This document shows positions 8,530 to 15,919 of a stretch of DNA of 48,096 nucleotides, in pieces. Position 1 is the stretch's first letter. The number at the start of each line of letters is the position of its first letter. A program made the translations under genes and the position numbers. The DNA is from an uncultured Lachnospiraceae bacterium (GTDB lineage Bacteria > Bacillota > Clostridia > Lachnospirales > Lachnospiraceae), in contig CAJUMC010000022.1 of assembly GCA_910587085.1 (NCBI GenBank), positions 1-48,096 of the forward strand. The letters are read 5' to 3'. The notes beneath the pieces were generated by a model. The model had not been told where the DNA came from and made no database searches. It was given only the letters and a program-made list of their open reading frames with translations.

Positions 8530-9009
8530 ATGAAACAGATTGCAAGCTTTACCATTGACCATCTTCGGCTTTTGCCGGGACTCTATGTTTCCCGCATGGA
8601 CAAAATCGGCGCGGAAACCGTTACCACATTCGACATACGGATGACCCGTCCGAATTTTGAGCCGGTTATGAACACGGCGGAGGTTCACACCATCGAGCAT
8701 CTCGGCGCAACCTTTCTGCGCAATCACCCGGTATACGGCGAAAAAACCGTTTATTTCGGGCCGATGGGCTGCCGTACCGGTTTTTATCTTCTGCTTGCGG
8801 GCAGCCATACTTCATCCGACATCGTTCCGCTGATGCGTGAAATGTTTGCCTTTATCGCGGATTTCGAGGGGCCTGTGCCGGGTGCCGAGGCGATCGGCTG
8901 CGGCAATTATCTTGACATGAACCTCCCGATGGCCAAGTTCCTCGCAAAGAAATACGCGGAGCAGGTGCTCGCCCGGATTACTGACGCGCAGCTGAATTAT
9001 CCGGAATAA
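8530..9009 (+). CDS. luxS: S-ribosylhomocysteine lyase
   Basis: Cleaves S-ribosylhomocysteine to homocysteine and the AI-2 precursor DPD. The 159-residue protein has normal length. Metal ligands are visible: His53 and His57 in HTIEH with general base Glu56, and Cys124 in IGCGNY; catalytic Cys81 lies in GPMGCRTGFY. The start follows CGGAGGG. It has its own promoter and is transcribed away from the HAD/yitJ/metH genes. Its product homocysteine is the substrate of metH and yitJ across the divergent gap. Confidence 0.97.
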   Translation: MKQIASFTIDHLRLLPGLYVSRMDKIGAETVTTFDIRMTRPNFEPVMNTAEVHTIEHLGATFLRNHPVYGEKTVYFGPMGCRTGFYLLLAGSHTSSDIVPLMREMFAFIADFEGPVPGAEAIGCGNYLDMNLPMAKFLAKKYAEQVLARITDAQLNYPE

Positions 9010-9040
9010 CGAAGACTGACATTTTCCCGCCCGGCGCGCA

Positions 9041-9092
9041 TATAATGTATGGCAGGCTGAATCCGTTTCGTTGACCAAGCCTGCCATCATAC
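9041..9092 (+). promoter_or_regulatory. -10 box and leader stem-loop before the next small gene
   Basis: TATAAT at 9041-9046 is followed at once by an inverted repeat, GTATGGCAGGCT (9047-9058) against AGCCTGCCAT-CATAC (9078-9092). If transcription starts near 9053 the stem lies at the very 5' end of the leader, about 20 nt before the gene's GGGGAGG site. A possible -35 (CTGACA, 9016-9021) is 19 bp away, so the promoter is weak. If it starts at luxS instead, the hairpin is between two cistrons. Confidence 0.45.
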
Positions 9093-9113
9093 TTTGAGGG
9101 GAGGAACCGGGCA

Positions 9114-9578
9114 ATGAACCAACCACAGAACCCACCGGGCAGCGGCCCTTCCGGCGAAGCATTTCCGTTTTGCCGGCTTTCCCTGCTGCTCAGCGTCATG
9201 CTCCCCTATCTTCCTCCGAACCTGCGCCGGCCGCTCCTTCTTTTCGCCAAGCTTTACGAATGCATGGAGTGTCTGAACAATATGCGGGGCTGCGGCGGAA
9301 ACTATGCGGAAGCCACAGCAAAAAGCCAGGAGGAACAGTGGAGCGATATTTTTTCAAGGCTTTCCCCTCTTTTGAGCGAGCAGGAGCGCTCCCGCATCGA
9401 GCAGATGCAGAATATGCTCCAGATGATGAAGCTTTATCAGAATCTTCAGGAGATGGCGCCTCTTATGAATCAGAATTCCGACATGCTTTTCTCCATGCTC
9501 TCGCCGGAGCAACAGGAAATGTTTCAGGCCGTGAATTCTGCCATGCAGGAAACCGCCGCACAGGAGGGCTCTTCCTAG
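9114..9578 (+). CDS. uncharacterised helical protein, 154 residues
   Basis: Starts after GGGGAGG with good spacing. The N-terminus is Pro/Gly-rich, then comes a moderately hydrophobic stretch (LLLSVMLPYLPPNLRRPLLL), a CMECLNNMRGCGG segment with three Cys, and a long helical C-terminal half rich in Met and Gln. It has no signal peptide and no catalytic motif I recognise. The following small gene on the same strand shares the short-helix, Met/Leu-rich style (both contain an SxxERSR or SxxDRSR motif followed by helix), so they may be functionally paired. I do not recognise the family. Confidence 0.7.
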   Translation: MNQPQNPPGSGPSGEAFPFCRLSLLLSVMLPYLPPNLRRPLLLFAKLYECMECLNNMRGCGGNYAEATAKSQEEQWSDIFSRLSPLLSEQERSRIEQMQNMLQMMKLYQNLQEMAPLMNQNSDMLFSMLSPEQQEMFQAVNSAMQETAAQEGSS

Positions 9579-9894
9579 AGCTCTCCCGCGGCCCTTCGGC
9601 GGCGTTATTTTCTTATCCACAGCAGATGTTTCCCGACGGCATACACTGCGCTTTCCTTAAGATTAATCCCGTTTCTATGATTTCTTGTATTTTCATTGTC
9701 GCGGCGGCCGTTATATTCCCGCCTGTTCCCGAATATATATTATGAAATGAAAATTTGAAAATCTTTGATTTTCATGCTTTCATTTGCGGACGCGGTTCCG
9801 GCAGCGTACAGCTTTTACCGTGATATGCCCGGAGATAGCTATGCGCAGAAACCCGCACAAATATTAAAAAAATATGAAATTATGGAGGAAAATT
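9579..9894 (+). other. intergenic region, no gene seen
   Basis: 316 bp between the two small genes. It has no ORF with a ribosome binding site. There is one AT-rich imperfect inverted repeat (9742-9783, ATGAAATGAAAAT against ATTTTCATGCTTTCAT). Nothing else stands out. Confidence 0.5.
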
Positions 9895-10161
9895 ATGAAT
9901 CAGGACTGGCTGAACAGGCCGGAGCTCAAGGAGCTTGACCCGGTAAAAAAGAAATTTCTCACAGAGTTGATGGAAGAATCCGAAAAGACGCCGCAGAGTA
10001 AAATGCCCTCTCTTTACATGAAGACAATTACAAAAATGAACGCGCTGCGGCTGAAATTTACGGCTCAGGAATCCGCGCTGATCTCGGAGATTATCGAATC
10101 CCAGATGTCAGCGCAGGACCGGAGCCGTTTTCTGGCCGTCAAAAAAATGCTGATGAAATAG
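9895..10161 (+). CDS. uncharacterised small helical protein, 88 residues
   Basis: The start MNQDWLN follows TGGAGGAAAATT, so it is preferred over an ATG seven codons upstream. The protein is charged and all-helical by eye (LDPVKKKFLTELMEE, ALRLKFTAQES, MSAQDRSRFLAVKKMLMK). There is no signal or cysteine. It is probably linked to the 154-residue gene upstream. I do not recognise the family. Confidence 0.7.
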   Translation: MNQDWLNRPELKELDPVKKKFLTELMEESEKTPQSKMPSLYMKTITKMNALRLKFTAQESALISEIIESQMSAQDRSRFLAVKKMLMK

Positions 10162-10198
10162 ACTGCAGCCGGCAGCGCAGCAGGTAAAACAGCAGGTT

Positions 10199-11206
10199 TT
10201 ATTTCTTCCGCCCGGTATACAGAAGAATTCCGCCGAGCCCCGCGGCTCCCGCGGCAAACAGCATCAGATAGCCCGCACGGCTGAAATCATCCCCGGTCTG
10301 CGGTGTTTTATCTCTGACCGGCGTCGTCGTCACACCTGCAGAACTCTCACCTCCCGGCCGGTTTCCTGTTGAGCCGCCTGCCAGCGCTTTTGTCGGAGTC
10401 GGCGTCGCAGGCTTCTTTGTCGGTACCGGGGTCTTTTCAGGAGCCTTCGTCGGCGCACTGGTCGGAGTTGTCACCGCGCCTTTTGTCGGTGCCGGCGTCG
10501 GCGTCTTTGCAGGAGCCTTTGTCGGTACCGGGGTCGGTGTCTTTGCAGGGGCCTTGGTCGGCGCCGGCGTCGGCGTCTTCACAGGCGCCTTCGTCGGGGT
10601 CGGCGATGCCCCGCTCGTGAGCGTCCCCGTTTTTTTGTACAGAAAAGCATAGGTATCAAAGACGCCGATATCAAATTTCCTGCACTTTACGCCGTTTACC
10701 TCAACGAAATCGGACGCGATCCGCTGCAGCTTTCCGTCATCGCTCACCGCGGTGATCTGCACCTTTTCTGCATTGGCAGCCAGCGGAGACGGGATCGGAC
10801 AGATCAGCGTCACTCCGCAGCGCTCTTCAACCGGATAAAAATCACCGTCCTCATCGCTCTGATAAAGGATTGTCTCCATGGCAAGAAAATCAATGTCGGC
10901 AAGCTTCTCTCCTGCCGCCTCCAGAGCCTCCTCCATTGCAATCATTGCCTCATAGCTGTCAAACAGCGCCAGCTCATACTCCCCCGCCTTCAGCGAAGTG
11001 TCGTGCAGCTTCGCGTAAGCCTTCGTCACTCCGTTCGGAAGCTGCTCCACCGACAGATTATATTCTTTTGAAGAAACCGTCAGCTTTGTCGCCGCGGCAT
11101 CGGCGTACGCTCCCGGCAGCACACTCACTGCAATCAATGCCAAAAACAGAAACAATGTAATCCCGGCGCCTCTCCGGTCGCCCTGCTTTTTCATTTTCAC
11201 TTCCAT
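10199..11206 (-). CDS. sortase-anchored surface protein with Pro/Thr repeats
   Basis: 335 residues from MEVKMKKQG, chosen because GAGGAAGGG lies 5-6 nt upstream. It has a signal peptide (basic start, then ITLFLFLALIAVSVLPGAYA). A folded region of about 170 residues contains a repeated FDxY motif. A Thr/Pro repeat stalk follows (TPTPAPTKAPAK-like units, DNA about 10,400-10,610). The C-terminus has a sorting signal: TPQTGDD, a hydrophobic span and RKK. The motif is PxTG with Asp after it. It lies 53 bp downstream of the sortase B gene on the same strand, so that enzyme is the likely anchor. The folded part matches no family I recognise; cell-wall or pilus-like display is inferred. Confidence 0.85.
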   Translation of the reverse strand: MEVKMKKQGDRRGAGITLFLFLALIAVSVLPGAYADAAATKLTVSSKEYNLSVEQLPNGVTKAYAKLHDTSLKAGEYELALFDSYEAMIAMEEALEAAGEKLADIDFLAMETILYQSDEDGDFYPVEERCGVTLICPIPSPLAANAEKVQITAVSDDGKLQRIASDFVEVNGVKCRKFDIGVFDTYAFLYKKTGTLTSGASPTPTKAPVKTPTPAPTKAPAKTPTPVPTKAPAKTPTPAPTKGAVTTPTSAPTKAPEKTPVPTKKPATPTPTKALAGGSTGNRPGGESSAGVTTTPVRDKTPQTGDDFSRAGYLMLFAAGAAGLGGILLYTGRKK

Positions 11207-11259
11207 ATCAGCCCTTCCTCGATTTCTCTCAGCCTTTGCCTTGCGGAATGCGCGCCGCT

Positions 11260-12804
11260 TTACTGCTCTCTCTCTGCGCTTTCGCATTTTCGCCCTACCA
11301 CGACCAGACGCCCCTCCTCAATGGAGCGGTCACAGGTCGAAAGGGTAAGCAGCTGTGTTCCAAACTCGGCTGTCACGCCCGTGTCATAAAACGATTGTTC
11401 TTTTACATAAGTGATATACATGTCAAATTCTTCCTTGTTTTCTGCCTGAATAAACCGATAATACCGGTAGGATTCCTCCCCCTGGAAGGCAATCTGCGTC
11501 CGGAACACTCCGACAATCTCATACTGTCCGGTCTCATAAACCGTGTCAAAACGGATTCTGGGGTGCTCCCTGTAAAAATCCTCCTGCTCGTAATTCAGCA
11601 GGGCAGAGAACATCGAACCGTTCTTCATGTTGTGCCCGTAAATCAGATAATTGGTTGTCGGCTCCGACACGCTGCAGCGCGTATCCATAAATGGAATCCC
11701 GTTGATATCGTACTTTTTGTCGAATCCCTTTTTCAGATAGAATTCCTCGTCCCCCGGCGTCAGCATAACCGGATAATTCACCACCGTGCCCGGAATCTGT
11801 ATCCAGCCCGCCATATCGGAATTTCTCCCGTACAGTACACTGTATTTGTAGAGAATGTCCGAACCCGCCCCGGTAATGTTTTCCGCCTCCGCAGTTTCCT
11901 GTCCCGCCTTGACGGCAGCCTCCTCCTTTGTGTAGAGTCCGCTCGCGATCAGATCCGCAATGCGGTGTTCCTCGGAAACCTGCGCCTCCACGGGTATCAG
12001 AACGCTTGAAGCCAGCTCCTCCATCTTTCGTCTGCTTATGTAGCTCCAGATATCGTACGAAAATATACGATACAGAGAAAAAAGCATCAGCCCAAGGCAG
12101 AGCACAATTCCGATTGCCGCAGGCAGCCGCTTCCCCTTCTTTTTTTTATCGGCACGAACATCCCTTTTCTTAACCGTCCGGCGTGCCCGGCTTTCCGACG
12201 GTTTTGTCTGAAAACTCCCGGAATGGCCCGTGCGCCGGGCGCGGGACTCTGTTTTGCCCTCTTCACGTTCCTCCAAAAATTTCCTTCGAAACGCTTCCTC
12301 AGAGCCGGCCGCCGGACGGCTCCGGGGCACCTGTTCGGCTTTTCCCCGCCGGCCCACCGGCCGTATCTCCCGGCGCCTTGCTGCCTGCGAAACAGCGGAG
12401 CGGCCTTCCGAAAAATCCTCCTGCTGCCGGCCTCTGCCGCGGACATCCCCGCGATCCGGCGCATAGTCCCCGTCCTCCTCCGGAAACTCCTCCCCGGAAG
12501 GCGGCGAACTTCGCCTGCGGCGTTTCTTTTTTCCGTCCGTCAGCAATTCCTCGGAGAACAGCCCGGAGGATCGCTTTAATCCTTCCGACCGGTCCAGTAG
12601 GTAGCTTCGAAACGCAATCCCAAGCTCCGTTTCAAACAGGAAGGGCTGTGCTTTCAGCACCTGATAAAGCTCCCCCGCTTCCGCCCGGCTTTCCAGATTT
12701 ATATCGGAGGCAAACGACCGGATGCGCTCCAGATCCCGCAGTCCGGCCCGGTAAGCCTCTTTATTTTCAAATGTAATTTCTCCGATGGTATAGCGACTGC
12801 CCAT
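11260..12804 (-). CDS. srtB: class B sortase with long cytoplasmic N-terminal region
   Basis: 514 residues from MGSRYTIGEI. Residues 1-75 form a small domain (ENKEAYRAGLRDLERI); residues 75-230 are a very basic, Arg/Ser/Pro-rich linker; then a membrane span (about 237-255, AIGIVLCLGLMLFSLYRIF) and the extracytoplasmic sortase domain. Catalytic residues visible: His391 in IYGHNM, Cys491 in TLSTC and Arg499 in EEGRLVV. Class B is supported by GWIQIPGTVVNYPV and the long helix after the His. Typical SrtB is about 230-250 residues, so more than half of this protein is extra. An upstream in-frame start at 12903 would read through a perfect palindrome and is disfavoured. The ribosome binding site at the chosen start is weak. 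Confidence 0.87.
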   Translation of the reverse strand: MGSRYTIGEITFENKEAYRAGLRDLERIRSFASDINLESRAEAGELYQVLKAQPFLFETELGIAFRSYLLDRSEGLKRSSGLFSEELLTDGKKKRRRRSSPPSGEEFPEEDGDYAPDRGDVRGRGRQQEDFSEGRSAVSQAARRREIRPVGRRGKAEQVPRSRPAAGSEEAFRRKFLEEREEGKTESRARRTGHSGSFQTKPSESRARRTVKKRDVRADKKKKGKRLPAAIGIVLCLGLMLFSLYRIFSYDIWSYISRRKMEELASSVLIPVEAQVSEEHRIADLIASGLYTKEEAAVKAGQETAEAENITGAGSDILYKYSVLYGRNSDMAGWIQIPGTVVNYPVMLTPGDEEFYLKKGFDKKYDINGIPFMDTRCSVSEPTTNYLIYGHNMKNGSMFSALLNYEQEDFYREHPRIRFDTVYETGQYEIVGVFRTQIAFQGEESYRYYRFIQAENKEEFDMYITYVKEQSFYDTGVTAEFGTQLLTLSTCDRSIEEGRLVVVGRKCESAEREQ

Positions 12805-12817
12805 TCCCGTACCTGCA

Positions 12818-12845
12818 CAGTACCGCAGATCAATCTGCGGTACTG
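12818..12845. repeat. perfect palindrome in the srtB leader, also found near 43.8 kb
   Basis: CAGTACCGCAGAT, a 2-nt centre, then its exact complement (13-bp arms), 14 bp before the srtB start. A near copy (CGTACCGCAG...CTGCGGTACG) lies at 43839-43864. Both have an AT-rich GATTTAAAAT-like stretch nearby, so this looks like a dispersed intergenic repeat. Confidence 0.7.
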
Positions 12846-13000
12846 CTTTCCTGAAACAAATAAAAATCCCGGATTTTAAATTCTGCTCTTCTGAACAGCA
12901 CAATCCTCAACGCTTTTGCAGCAGAATGATCAAAGGCATCTATCAGCAGTATTGCCAATGTTTTTATTTTATCAGAAAACCGGAGCAAAGGCAAGGTTAA

Positions 13001-15415
13001 CTATTTCACAACAATATTGTAAATTCTGCCTTTTACAAAAATTTCCTTTACAATACTCCTGCCGCTGAGCAGTCCGGCCACCGCAGGCTCCGCCATCACT
13101 TTGGCCCGCGCCTCCTCCTGACTGTCCTGCGCGGCTATCTTCACCGTCGCTTTTACCTTGCCGTTAATCTGCACGGCAATCTCAACCTCATCCTCCACCG
13201 TTTTTGCCTCGTCGTACTCCGGCCAGCTCTGCTGGTAAACTCTTCCTGCACCTCCGGCCAGCTGCCAGAGTTCCTCGCAGATATGCGGCGCAACCGGGGA
13301 AAGCAGCAGTACAAGCGTCCGGAATTCCGCCTTTGTCACGCTGCCCGCCTTGTAAAATTCATTGACCAGGCTCATCATGGCTGCGATCGCGGTATTGAAT
13401 TTCAGCGCCTCGAAATCGCCGCTCACCTTTTTTATGGTCTGATGCAGCTTCGTCTCCAGAGCCGCGCTGTACAAATCGCCCTCCGTCAGCATATCCTGGA
13501 GCTTCCACACGCGATCCAGGAACCGGCGGCAGCCCTTTACTCCCTCCTGCGACCACGCTGCGCTCAGCTCGAACGCGCCGATAAACATTTCGTAGGTTCG
13601 AAGCGTATCCGAGCCGAACTCGTTTACTATATCGTCCGGATTAACGACATTTCCGCGGGATTTGCTCATCTTCTCGCCGTTCTCCCCGAGAATCATACCG
13701 TGGGAGGTGCGCTTCTGATACGGCTCTTCCGTCGGTACAAGCCCCTCGTCATAGAGGAATTTATGCCAGAAACGGGAATACAGAAGGTGCAGCGTCGTAT
13801 GCTCCATGCCGCCGTTGTACCAGTCAACCGGCAGCCAGTATTTCAGCGCCTCCCCGCCGGCAAACGCCTCGTCGTTTTTCGGATCGATATAGCGGAGAAA
13901 ATACCAGGAGGAGCCCGCCCACTGCGGCATCGTATCGGATTCGCGCTTTGCCGGACCGCCGCAGCACGGGCAGGTCGTGTTCAGCCAGTCCGTCATCGCG
14001 GCGAGCGGGGATTCCCCGTTGTCGGTCGGCATATAGCTGTCCACCTCTGGCAGCATAAGCGGCAGCTCGCTCTCAGGCAGAGGCACATAGCCGCATTTTT
14101 CACAGTGCACGATCGGGATCGGTTCGCCCCAGTAGCGCTGGCGTGAGAATACCCAGTCGCGCAGCTTATAGTTCACCTTCTGCTTTCCGATGCCCTTTTC
14201 ACTCAGCCACGAAATAATCTTTTCTTTTGCATCCTTCACTTCCAGCCCGTCAAGGAAACCGGAATTTACCAGCTTCCCGGACGCCACGTCCGTAAAGGCG
14301 GCCTCCTCGACCTGTCCTCCCGCGACCACCTCCACAATCGGCAGGCCGAACTTTTTCGCGAATTCCCAGTCCCTCTCATCATGCGCCGGAACTGCCATAA
14401 TTGCGCCCGTGCCGTAGGTCATCAGCACGTAGTCCGAGATCCAGACCGGAATCTTATTCCCGTTCACCGGATTCACTGCCGAGATGCCGCCCATAACAAC
14501 GCCGGTCTTCTCCTTTGCCAGCTCTGTGCGCTCAAAATCCGATTTTCTCGCCGCCTGCTCGCGGTATGCCGCCACCTCGTCATAGTTGGTGATCTCTTCC
14601 TTATATTTTTCGATAAACGGGTGCTCCGGCGAAATTACCATGTAGGTTGCGCCGAAGAGCGTATCCGGCCGCGTCGTAAAGATGCGCAGCGTATCGTCCT
14701 TCCCGTCCAGCCGGAAATCAACCTCCGCTCCGACCGAGCGCCCGATCCAGTTCTTCTGCGAGACCTTAACCTTCTCGATATAATCCACATGGTCGAGCCC
14801 CTCAAGCAGCTTATCGGCATATTCGGTGATTTTCAGCATCCACTGGCTTTTCACCCTGCGGACAACCTCGCCGCCGCAGCGCTCGCACACGCCGTTCACC
14901 ACCTCCTCGTTAGCCAGACCGACCTTGCACGAGGTACACCAGTTGATCGGCATCTGCGTCTTGTATGCCAGCCCCTTCTTGAACAGTTTTAAAAAGATCC
15001 ACTGCGTCCATTTATAATATTCCGGATCCGTCGTGTTGACCTCCCGGTTCCAGTCGAAGGAGTAGCCAAGCGATTTCAGCTGGGATTTGAAATGCGCCAC
15101 ATTATTTTCGGTGACGATCTTCGGGTGGATATGGTTTTTGATCGCATAGTTCTCCGTCGGCAGACCAAACGCGTCCCAGCCCATCGGGAACAGCACATTA
15201 TACCCCTGCATCCTGCGCTTGCGCGAGATAATATCCAGCGCGGTATACGGCCTCGGATGCCCTACATGAAGCCCCTGCCCGGACGGGTACGGAAATTCGA
15301 CAAGCGCGTAATATTTCGGCTTCGAATAATCCTCGCCGACCTTAAAGGCCTCCTCTTCATCCCATATCTTCTGCCATTTCTGTTCCATGTCTTTCGGTGA
15401 ATATACAGCTCCCAT
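13001..15415 (-). CDS. leuS: leucyl-tRNA synthetase
   Basis: 804 residues from MGAVYSPKDM, preceded by AAGGAAGGAAG. Class Ia synthetase with HVGH (HIGH motif) in YPSGQGLHVGHPRPY, a CxxC...CxxC zinc segment (CTSCKVGLANEE...CERCG), the CP1 editing domain (TTRPDTLFGATYMV and DERDWEFA), the leucine-specific insert, and KMSKS in GEKMSKSRGNVV. Length is normal for bacterial LeuRS. Expression is probably controlled by uncharged tRNA-Leu through the T-box leader upstream. Confidence 0.97.
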   Translation of the reverse strand: MGAVYSPKDMEQKWQKIWDEEEAFKVGEDYSKPKYYALVEFPYPSGQGLHVGHPRPYTALDIISRKRRMQGYNVLFPMGWDAFGLPTENYAIKNHIHPKIVTENNVAHFKSQLKSLGYSFDWNREVNTTDPEYYKWTQWIFLKLFKKGLAYKTQMPINWCTSCKVGLANEEVVNGVCERCGGEVVRRVKSQWMLKITEYADKLLEGLDHVDYIEKVKVSQKNWIGRSVGAEVDFRLDGKDDTLRIFTTRPDTLFGATYMVISPEHPFIEKYKEEITNYDEVAAYREQAARKSDFERTELAKEKTGVVMGGISAVNPVNGNKIPVWISDYVLMTYGTGAIMAVPAHDERDWEFAKKFGLPIVEVVAGGQVEEAAFTDVASGKLVNSGFLDGLEVKDAKEKIISWLSEKGIGKQKVNYKLRDWVFSRQRYWGEPIPIVHCEKCGYVPLPESELPLMLPEVDSYMPTDNGESPLAAMTDWLNTTCPCCGGPAKRESDTMPQWAGSSWYFLRYIDPKNDEAFAGGEALKYWLPVDWYNGGMEHTTLHLLYSRFWHKFLYDEGLVPTEEPYQKRTSHGMILGENGEKMSKSRGNVVNPDDIVNEFGSDTLRTYEMFIGAFELSAAWSQEGVKGCRRFLDRVWKLQDMLTEGDLYSAALETKLHQTIKKVSGDFEALKFNTAIAAMMSLVNEFYKAGSVTKAEFRTLVLLLSPVAPHICEELWQLAGGAGRVYQQSWPEYDEAKTVEDEVEIAVQINGKVKATVKIAAQDSQEEARAKVMAEPAVAGLLSGRSIVKEIFVKGRIYNIVVK

Positions 15416-15572
15416 AGCTTCCTTCCTTTCCTGTTGATTGCCGGGCCTTTCCATCCGTCAGAAAATCCCCTCCCTGACCGCCGCGCAAACCGGGCTCCCG
15501 GATGGCGCGGCGGACTCCTGAACGGCATGCCGGACTCCTGGACGTCAACCTTCTTTATGCGGGCCTGCGCAT

Positions 15573-15610
15573 AAAAAAAGGCCCCGTCCCTGAAATCCAG
15601 AGACGAGGCC
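15573..15610 (-). terminator. T-box regulated terminator of the leuS leader
   Basis: The stem GGCCTCGTCTCT pairs with GGGACGGGGCC and is followed by a run of seven T on the minus strand. It overlaps the antiterminator side of the T-box leader. Confidence 0.88.
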
Positions 15611-15884
15611 ATGCCGCGCGGTACCACTCCGGTTCGCGCATCTTTTTTATGCGCGCCCTTGTTTTTCTGTAACGGGAATCCCCGCCGGGGCCTATTCTTC
15701 GATGCCGCGCACCGCTCTTTCAGCTCCGGAGCTCCGAGGCGAGTTCAGAAATCCATCACCTGCGGCCTTTCACCTGCGCGGCCGCTCTCTGCAAGGCTGT
15801 CCTTCCTAATACTCCTCTTCACTGCATTTCTCTGTCTTTGAAATTTTCAGAACCACACCGGAAATCCGGCCGGATATCTGAATT
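15573..15884 (-). ncRNA. T-box leader of leuS (specifier CUC, Leu)
   Basis: The T-box core AACCGGAGTGGTACCGCGCG is at 15634-15615, just before the terminator. Further upstream lie AGAGAG and GGTGAAAGG stem I elements. GAACUC in the specifier position (CTC at 15743-15741) matches Leu, agreeing with the downstream gene. The 155 bp between the terminator and leuS show nothing notable. Uncharged tRNA-Leu would pair with CUC and the T-box to allow read-through. Confidence 0.92.
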
Positions 15885-15890
15885 TTTCTT

Positions 15891-15919
15891 ATCATAGCGC
15901 AATTCTGCGGCTGTGTCAA
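15891..15919 (-). promoter_or_regulatory. leuS promoter
   Basis: TTGACA (15919-15914), a 17-nt spacer and TATGAT (15896-15891). The TGA stop codon of the upstream kinase gene lies inside the -35 hexamer, so the two units abut exactly. Confidence 0.88.
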
